Of a stretch of 64,000 nucleotides of DNA, positions 57,495 to 64,000 are shown piece by piece. The notes below the pieces were generated by a model. That model made no database searches, had not been told where the DNA came from, and was given only the letters and a program-made list of their open reading frames with translations. The position numbers and the translations under genes were made by a program. The stretch covers positions 2,668,038 to 2,732,037 of the forward strand of contig NC_072463.1 of NCBI RefSeq assembly GCF_027596085.1, in the 5' to 3' direction. This DNA is from Anoplopoma fimbria (taxonomy: Eukaryota; Chordata; Actinopteri; Perciformes; Anoplopomatidae). Positions within the stretch are counted from its first letter, which is position 1. Every line of letters begins with the position of its first letter.

Positions 57495-57570
57495 CCAGAA
57501 CCAGCCAATCAGACACCTGCTTTTGTTGTTTTAGCCCCGCCCCCTTTTGGCTGAATCAACCAATCAGGGC
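57495..57570 (-). promoter_or_regulatory. Candidate CCAAT/GC-box promoter
   Basis: CCAAT at 57503-57507 and 57560-57564 (ATTGG on the minus strand, in GATTGGCTGG and GATTGGTTGA) flank a GC box CCCCGCCCCC at 57535-57544. The spacing of two NF-Y-type sites around an Sp1-type site, 210-270 bp upstream of a candidate ATG, is typical of broad vertebrate promoters. Direction is inferred from the exon candidate; it could also be bidirectional. Confidence 0.35.
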
Positions 57571-57647
57571 TCCTTATTTTCTTATCACTAAAAGAAGACT
57601 GATTAAGAGAATACAGAACTGATCCTGATGTAAAAAAACAAAAGTAC

Positions 57648-57705
57648 TTATAATAAGATAAGACTTTATTGATCCATAGAGTCTAATTAAAGTAATTTCA
57701 ATTAG
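57648..57705 (-). mobile_element. Retrotransposon 3' end, inverted
   Basis: Plus strand ATAAGATAAGACTTTATTGA then TCC; the reverse complement ends GGATCAATAAAGTCTTATCT, the standard teleost non-LTR terminus. Only the last 60 bp remain. Confidence 0.55.
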
Positions 57706-58712
57706 CTCCACCTTTACCAGCTGCAACATAACAATTATTTACATATGAATGCATTCACAATTATAATTCAATAATATACATTATTCTGAAATGGGCCACT
57801 CTGTATTATGAGTACTTTTACTTTTCATACATTAAGTATATTTTGATGACACATATATATCAGAATACAGGGGTCATTCATTCTGCACATCAGTACTTTT
57901 TAAACTTTGCAGAAGCTTTTTTTTGTGCATTTGGCTAGATATTGTTATTTATACTTAATGGAAAGGATCTGAATACTTTAATTGCTGTCTTCTCATTTTC
58001 TCGAGCAAAGCGAAGCAAAGTGACGACTGAAGAAAAGTTCCTGCATTAGCAATGAGCTGTAAGCAGAAGTTTAAGCCTCCCAGTTATAGTTTACTGTCCT
58101 TTTATGCTTCATAACATTAACTGCCTCTCTTCTAATTACATTCATTGCTGAGTATCTCAACTTTTATTTTGGCAGATGCTCTCGCTGCATTTTTGGACCA
58201 TCAACAAGCAAAACTTCACAATAAAAACCTCAACAAAACTAAATGAGACTGGTTGATTATACCTACCACAGTCACAGAGAGTATTAAAATAAAACTGTGG
58301 CTTTTGGCTGAAAGTAATTTTCTGCTTTGGATTTCTATCAAGAATAAATCCATAAGCATCTATTGTCAGCGTCCGTATTCTAACGTCAGGAGTAAATACA
58401 GATTAAACAAAGCAAAAGTAAACCACACTGAACCTGAGTCTGTATCTGAGAGGAACATTCAGGCTTGTGCTTTTAAGTGTAAATACCACATGTACACACA
58501 CACACACACACACACGTGTTCACACACAGGAAGTCTCCGGGAGGAAGTGTGGAAGAGCTGCGGGGTCACCTGAGGTCACTGCCACCTGGGAGGCGGCTAT
58601 TGTGTGTGATTGATGTTTCCCTGCAAACAGAAGCCGTTTACGCGCCCACGGCTGTCATCTCAACTCTTATCATGGAAATGTGCACTGAACCTTCTGGATG
58701 TATCCCAGGGGA

Positions 58713-58715
<3 letters not shown>
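57706..58715. other. Unassigned stretch with a short CA array
   Basis: CA array at 58494-58515. A GC-richer patch lies at 58525-58660. No gene. Confidence 0.6.

Positions 58716-58801
<86 letters not shown>
58716..58801. repeat. (GT)37 array followed by (AG)n
   Basis: GT 58716-58790 then AG 58791-58801. Confidence 0.98.
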
Positions 58802-58804
<3 letters not shown>

Positions 58805-58989
58805 GGGTGGAAAGAGCAGCAGGGGATTTTATAGAAGCTGCAGAGTAACATCTCCCTGCTGGCAAATAAGCAAAAAAACACTCCCAACTGTTGTCTTTTT
58901 TTTCTTACCTGCACTGAGAGTTTACAGTCATTTACACTCTGAGTGCTTCATTACTCCTGGATGCTTATAACCTGTTAAAACACAACTGT

Positions 58990-59040
58990 TTTATTTTAGT
59001 CAACACTTGAATTTCCCCCATGGGGATCAATAAAGGAATA
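58990..59040 (+). mobile_element. Retrotransposon 3' end, fragment
   Basis: TTGAATTTCCCCCATGGGGA followed by TCAATAAAGGAATA, the characteristic last bases of a teleost non-LTR element (Rex1/L2-like, clade uncertain). The GGGG/CCCC can pair as a terminal hairpin. Confidence 0.6.
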
Positions 59041-59190
59041 TAATAATATGGGCTGTTCTGTTGTTTTCCCTTCTAAATAAATGAGAAGTTGGATGATATG
59101 CAAAAAAAGTCAGAGTACAAATGCTGCACGTTCCTAATGCAGAAATGGGAACAAACACAAGCAGAGCGAGATGTTGGCTGCAGTTACAAT

Positions 59191-59595
59191 TCTATTTCAA
59201 TTTTATTTATACAGACCAGTATCACAAATATTCCTCAGAGGTAAAACATCCTCCGTCCTTGGACCTTCGCATCAGAAAAGAAAAAAAAAAACTCAATAGA
59301 TGCAATTTGCACAGTATGAACAACATAATAGAATAACAACATAGGCAATCCATATCACAGAAAGGATACATATAATGAGAAGTGAAAGCAGTAGTAGCAA
59401 AAATAATAACAGAAAAATGATTACCATTCATAAAACCAGCAGTAGAGGATCTAATAGAATGATAATGATAATGAAAGTAGTAATAGTAACTGTAATAGTA
59501 GTAGAAATGAGACTAATAATAATAATAATTACAATAGTTGCAGTGGGTATAAGAGTGTCAGTGTCCGGTTCATCCACGGAAACCTGCAAGGAATG
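59191..59595 (+). repeat. Teleost interspersed repeat (TTTATTTATA-type)
   Basis: The order TTCAATTTTATTTATACAGA, TATCACAAATATTCCTCAGA, ACATCCTCCGTCCTTGGACC, an A-run, GAACAACATAATAGAATAAC, then an AATAATAGTAGT-rich part, matches from memory a common fish element that starts TTTTATTTATATAGC. Single copy here, so the boundaries are approximate. Confidence 0.55.
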
Positions 59596-60925
59596 ACTGA
59601 AAAATGCTCATGTTGAGATTTCCTACAATTTATTTGAGCTATTATCTTTACCAAAAGTGTCAACTAGGATTATTGTGACAGTATTATCAAGAGTCATTGC
59701 ATTTATTTGTTGGCTTGAATCCCCCAAAAATATTCTAAATCAACCTATAAAACATGAAAAAGCCATGTTTTTCAGTGTCATGGCTGAATATTTCACTTAT
59801 TTCAACAATGTGGATGAGACCCAAGATTTCAGAATGAACTTTCCTGAGCAAAACACAAAAAAAAAAAAACTGATCGGATGAAGTGAAAGATAAAGAAAAA
59901 TGTTTTATTTCTTTGTGGGGTTCTTTCCATAATACTGTCGGACTCTTATAATAACAACGTGACACCAACAAGCACTTTACGTTGACGGTGAGGAGTTATG
60001 TTACGCGGTTATATTACAGCAATCTCCTTCAATACTGGAACAATTTCAAAAATTGTTGTCCCCAATAGTCACTTAAACACAATAAATATTGGAAAATAAG
60101 GTTGTAAAACACTGAAGTTACACTCTGAAGTACTCAGAGGAAAAATGGGGAATTTAAGCATCAAGATTTCCATGAAACCTCCTGTGAGACATAATGTTTT
60201 ACTTAACGAGGCCGTTTACAGCGAGGACTACTTTCTTCAGCCCCATAAGACGACTGAGTGTCTTTTTCATTTCTCTGTATGGCAGCATACAGTCTGCGTT
60301 AATGGTTCACCTGAGCAGTAAATGTAAAATACGGCCCACGCTCTCTCTCTGGAGCTGCTCACTGGTTTTATTGTGCAGGGTTTGTGGGGCGGCGTTCAGT
60401 CTTTGTCGACGTGGTTGATCCCAGACGGAGACGTTACTGGACAGAAATGTGAGACTGGGACAACATATTAGAACAAATACGCCACTACCTGACTGTGCAG
60501 CTCTTTTATTTATGCCTTCCCCTCTCTGTCATTGTCATTTGATGGTCAGAGCAACAGGAAGTAGGCTGCTAATCGTTCATGGCGACGTTTTCTTGCTCCA
60601 TGCAGTCTGCCAAAGTGGTGTCATCAGTGGAACACTTTTGTTTTGTCACCTTATGGCTTGTTCCTGATTGAACAACTGTATTATCAGCAGGTTCTTACAG
60701 GGTCAAAGCTGTACATCACCGACGGAGGACGAGAAGAAGGGACCCATAACTCATCCCCGTCAACTCACAACCTCCCATTTGTCCATCATGGAGGACCAAG
60801 AGATGGATCCCCGGCTCAGACGGTGCTGTGTCACTGTTTTATCTTCATTATGTCGGCCTGTCTGTCCGTATACAATGCAGTCGGAACGGATTAGGAAAAC
60901 CTTTCATCTGAAAGTCTTCGCAGTG
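59596..60925. other. Unassigned stretch
   Basis: A12 near 59859-59870. No gene or clear repeat before the family B copy. Confidence 0.6.
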
Positions 60926-61300
60926 TCAGGCTGTTCTCATACAGCGTTCTTAGCTAAACCTACAAAAATGAATGTGCAGTTATTGGTAGATATCTAACGG
61001 AAGCCATTTGTATGTGATCAACATAATCATGAACCAGGAAGTAGGATGAGAAGTCTTTCACTTTGTTTGTGCCTCGTGTGTAACAAGAAGTCAATGTTGA
61101 TTTATTTGTCACGTAACTGTCGTATTTACCTTACACCATTTCCATAGTTATTTTAACCCAAACATTTTTTCCTGAAGCTAACTAAGTTGTTTCCTGTGAA
61201 GAGGGAAGTTTATTTTCAAAAGACTGAATGCATGTTAATAGCAAAAATTGACGTGTGGCTGGATTTACGTAGGAAAGATTTCATCCGTTCTGTGAGGAAA
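60926..61300 (+). repeat. Family B repeat, copy 4 (uninterrupted)
   Basis: Contains both left blocks (CAGGCTGTTCTCATACAGCG, AATCATGAACCAGGAAGTAG) and right blocks (AACTAAGTTGTTTCCTGTGA, AAAAGACTGAATGCATG) in one stretch. It serves as the empty-site model for the interrupted copy at 44736-45480. Confidence 0.75.
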
Positions 61301-62981
61301 CATTGACAGAGTAGAACACACAGCCTTTTTTTAATACACAGTATTTCCAAATGTTAGGGCAACAGAGCAGAAACAATAACCATGAACACACTGAGAAGAT
61401 ATTAGGGAGTTTTTATGGCGAGTCAGTCACATGACCTCAATATGACTGGTGGTGAAGTTTCAAGCGCTGATGACCAGACTGAAGGCAAAAAAGTTATGGG
61501 GCTTTAAAAACCATATTACATGGTCTTCAACAGCAGATGTTTTCACGGGAATCCAGATCCAGAACTTTCCACACTGATACTACTGTATTTAAAAAAAATA
61601 AAGCATCTTTTATATCATATTATTATGTAGATCAAGAGTAGTCTTTGTTTAAAATACCTATTTTTCTGCACCTGAAAAATACATCTTCAGGTAAAGTTGA
61701 CTTTATTTTATTATGTAGATCAAGCAAAACTAGTATTTTTCAATTATTTTTAGCAATATTTTCAGGTCGTTTTAGTGTGAAGACGATATCTTTGAACTAC
61801 ACCTCCAATATCTGCTAAATTATTATTAATATTGGGATTATGACTCGCAGCAGTCTTACTATTTCAGTAGAGGATTGATCTTTCTTCACATGGGTTTACA
61901 GGTTTATAATCATAGGTTAAGATCATAAATCAATAGTTACCTTTTCTGGAATCCTGCTTTCAGAGATCCATAAAGAAAAGTCTACAATTGTATCAGCGTC
62001 AGCAGCAGAATTAAGGGACCTGCTAAAGCCAAGCAAAGGGGACAAATAACAAGTACTGTTCATGTCACTACAGGGTTAAACTGTCACAGAAATAAAGAAG
62101 AAATTATTCAATATGAAAAACGTTCAGATGACAATTAATTAAAGGTGTTCGTATTGATATTGCAGTGTTCTACTGTGGCATTAATAGCCAATTAGAACTG
62201 TGATATTGTTAGGTTATATGAAATAATTTAGAAATGTATTAGCCCATAAATCAGGCAATATAATGTCAACATAATGATGAAGTGTATTTTTCATATTCTT
62301 TTCAAACTGAAAATTGCTTCAAAAGTACTAAAACAAACAATCCATTAGTGAAAAACTTCAGACTAATTGACTCCTACAGCTGGTCTACACCATTCATAAA
62401 ATGTGTTTATACCTCAGACTAGTTCCCCAATCAATCAAGCTCACTCCTCCTCCTCCTCATCATCACCTCATCTTCCTCCTCCTCACATGCAGGATGGTGG
62501 AAGGCGTCGTAGCACCAGAGGAGTCTTCATCCGCTGAACTCTGCAGGGAGGCGGAATAACAAACCCTCATTCCTGCACTGAGCAAACTGCAGAAAAGCAA
62601 TAAACACCACCAGCTCCATGAATCATTTCCCACTGAGGGAGGGAAGAAACCATTTTAAAGGTGGTGGTGGGGGGCGAGATGACGAAGGTTTGATGTAGAG
62701 GGTGAGGGAAGCATGTTGCTCCCCACAGGGAGGCCCTGCTGAGGACCTGGCGGAGCGGGGGCGGGGTTTATCTCATCTCGGGGTGTTATTCTGTATCCGA
62801 CTCCGATCCCTCTGTCAACAGAAGAGTTGTTGTTTTCATATCAGTGGTCTTTTTTTTTTTTTACACACTTTTACAGTCAAAGTAATTTATGTTGTTTACC
62901 TCCAGTTCCCCAGTTATGAGCATGTGGATGCTGCAGAAATCATCTTTTCATATTTACACAGAACAATCCCAATCACCGATC
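61301..62981. other. Unassigned stretch
   Basis: AT-rich. A CTC/CAT run lies at 62443-62485, a GGTGGTGG run near 62660, and T13 near 62849-62861. No gene. Confidence 0.6.
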
Positions 62982-63400
62982 GTATAGAAGTCTATGAGAA
63001 AATGACTCTACTTCTCTCTTGATTTATTCCCTCAGTAAACATTGTAAACATGAGTTTATGGTCTCAATCTCTAGTTTCAAGTCTTCTTCAATACAGCATG
63101 ATGTTCATTTAGTAAATGATGCTCCATTTAGAGTCAAACAGACCATAAAGCAGGGGATGCTTTAGGGCGGGGCTACACACTGATTGACAGGTCGACACCA
63201 GAGACGCATACGGCGTCTCTACGTCACTCCTCCTCAGTCCATATATGGTAATTTCTGTTTATTGGTTGTGAAAAAAAAACATGGCAACAGCCATATTCCA
63301 AGATGGCGACGGAGAAATCGCTGAACTCAAGCCTTCATAACTGCAGTCCACAAACTGTGGTGTCACAATGACTACATCCACTTCTTATATACAGCCTATG
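62982..63400 (+). repeat. R1 interspersed repeat, copy 7 (5'-truncated)
   Basis: Starts abruptly inside the core at GTATAGAAGTCTATGAG, is identical to the other cores to 63176, and follows subfamily I with one change (CGCATACGG). It keeps CCAAGATGGCGAC at 63298-63310 and reaches the 3' terminus (TATATACAGCCTATG) at 63400. It lacks the CTCF-like motif because of the 5' truncation. Confidence 0.93.
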
Positions 63401-64000
63401 ACGCCTGCTCCATCTTGATTGGTTAATACTACTCGGACTACAAAGAGAAACCAGAATGCTTCCGGTACCAGCATCTTGTCATGTTGCCTACAGACAAAAG
63501 TGTTTTTACTGTAGTTGGAGCTACAGTGAAATAACAGCCTCCTCTCTGGCAACGTAAAGGTTAAACATCGGTGCCGTCAGCAGAGATGAATTATCACCTC
63601 CACTCTCCAGTAAACAGCTGACACTTCTACTGTTCTGTTGAACACAATTAGATTTTCCTGAGCCCTGAAAGGCCATGTGTTCTGGTCGCCTCCACCCTCC
63701 TGAACACAATGTCCCTGATAACAGCTCGCTGCAGACGCTCAGGTAAGACGGGGGTCATTAATAGATGACACAGCTTCCCGTTTGCTGGCGTGCGTGAGTT
63801 TATGTGCTCATTGTCTGGAAAACAATCCACGCAAACAAAAAAAAAAGAAAAAAAAGTGAAAGGTGGAGCGATGAGTCTCAGCCATTCACCGCAGAGTGTC
63901 AAAACAAGGTCATGTGGACGGAGCTCATAACGCGCTGTTCCCACGCCAACAGGGGAGTCTGCAGCGGCGTGCGGAGCCGCAGAGCGAGCAGGCCGCCCGG
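63401..64000. other. Unassigned stretch ending in GC-rich DNA
   Basis: No gene recognised to 63925. The last 75 bases are GC- and CpG-rich (GCAGCGGCGTGCGGAGCCGC) and could be the edge of a CpG island or exon continuing outside the window. Confidence 0.45.

Overview
This window looks like non-coding DNA from a ray-finned (teleost, probably percomorph) fish. The reasons are: very dense, long CA/TG microsatellites; several interspersed repeats and retrotransposon 3' ends that I recognise from teleost genomes; polyA/polyT runs; and no long ORF with the look of a conserved protein. The long open frames come from microsatellites (repeated T-H or C-V), from a polypyrimidine strand, or from repeat copies. 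I found no complete gene, rRNA, tRNA or CRISPR array. The window may be intergenic or lie inside large introns.

The dominant structure is a family called R1 here, present seven times (1-232, 11417-11907, 31140-31545, 37810-38368 on the minus strand, 39815-40213, 44959-45197 on the minus strand, 62982-63400). The longest copy is about 560 bp. Four copies carry a 214-bp core that reads as identical base for base. A fifth is identical over the 195 bp it keeps, and a sixth over the 72 bp inside the window. The segments outside the core are clearly diverged. The 5' part carries a motif close to the vertebrate CTCF consensus. The 3' part carries YY1-like and CRE-like motifs.

Other repeated families are: B (40214-40430, 43195-43410, 44736-45480 interrupted by an R1 copy, 60926-61300); C (36920-37440, 50700-51190); D (20425-21030, 48749-48937, about 97% identical where shared); an element with 15-bp terminal inverted repeats at 5939-6285, with a related fragment at 34432-34552; and a degenerate DNA-transposon-like element at 49932-50478. 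Retrotransposon 3' ends lie at 28141-28372, 28480-28590, 54136-54185, 57648-57705 and 58990-59040.

Low-complexity DNA includes eleven CA/TG arrays of 75-160 bp, a 1.2-kb polypurine strand at 22995-24185, a 509-bp TTA-type tract at 56446-56954, an AAGTC-type minisatellite at 2858-3580, a GGAAA-type purine tract at 30095-30645 and a T-rich minisatellite at 26340-27030.

The only place with promoter-plus-exon architecture is 57206-57565 on the minus strand: two CCAAT boxes flanking a GC box, then an ATG in good context and a 29-codon open stretch ending at a near-consensus splice donor. It is a weakly supported candidate first exon of an unidentified gene running towards lower coordinates. The last 75 bases of the window are GC- and CpG-rich and may be the edge of another such region.
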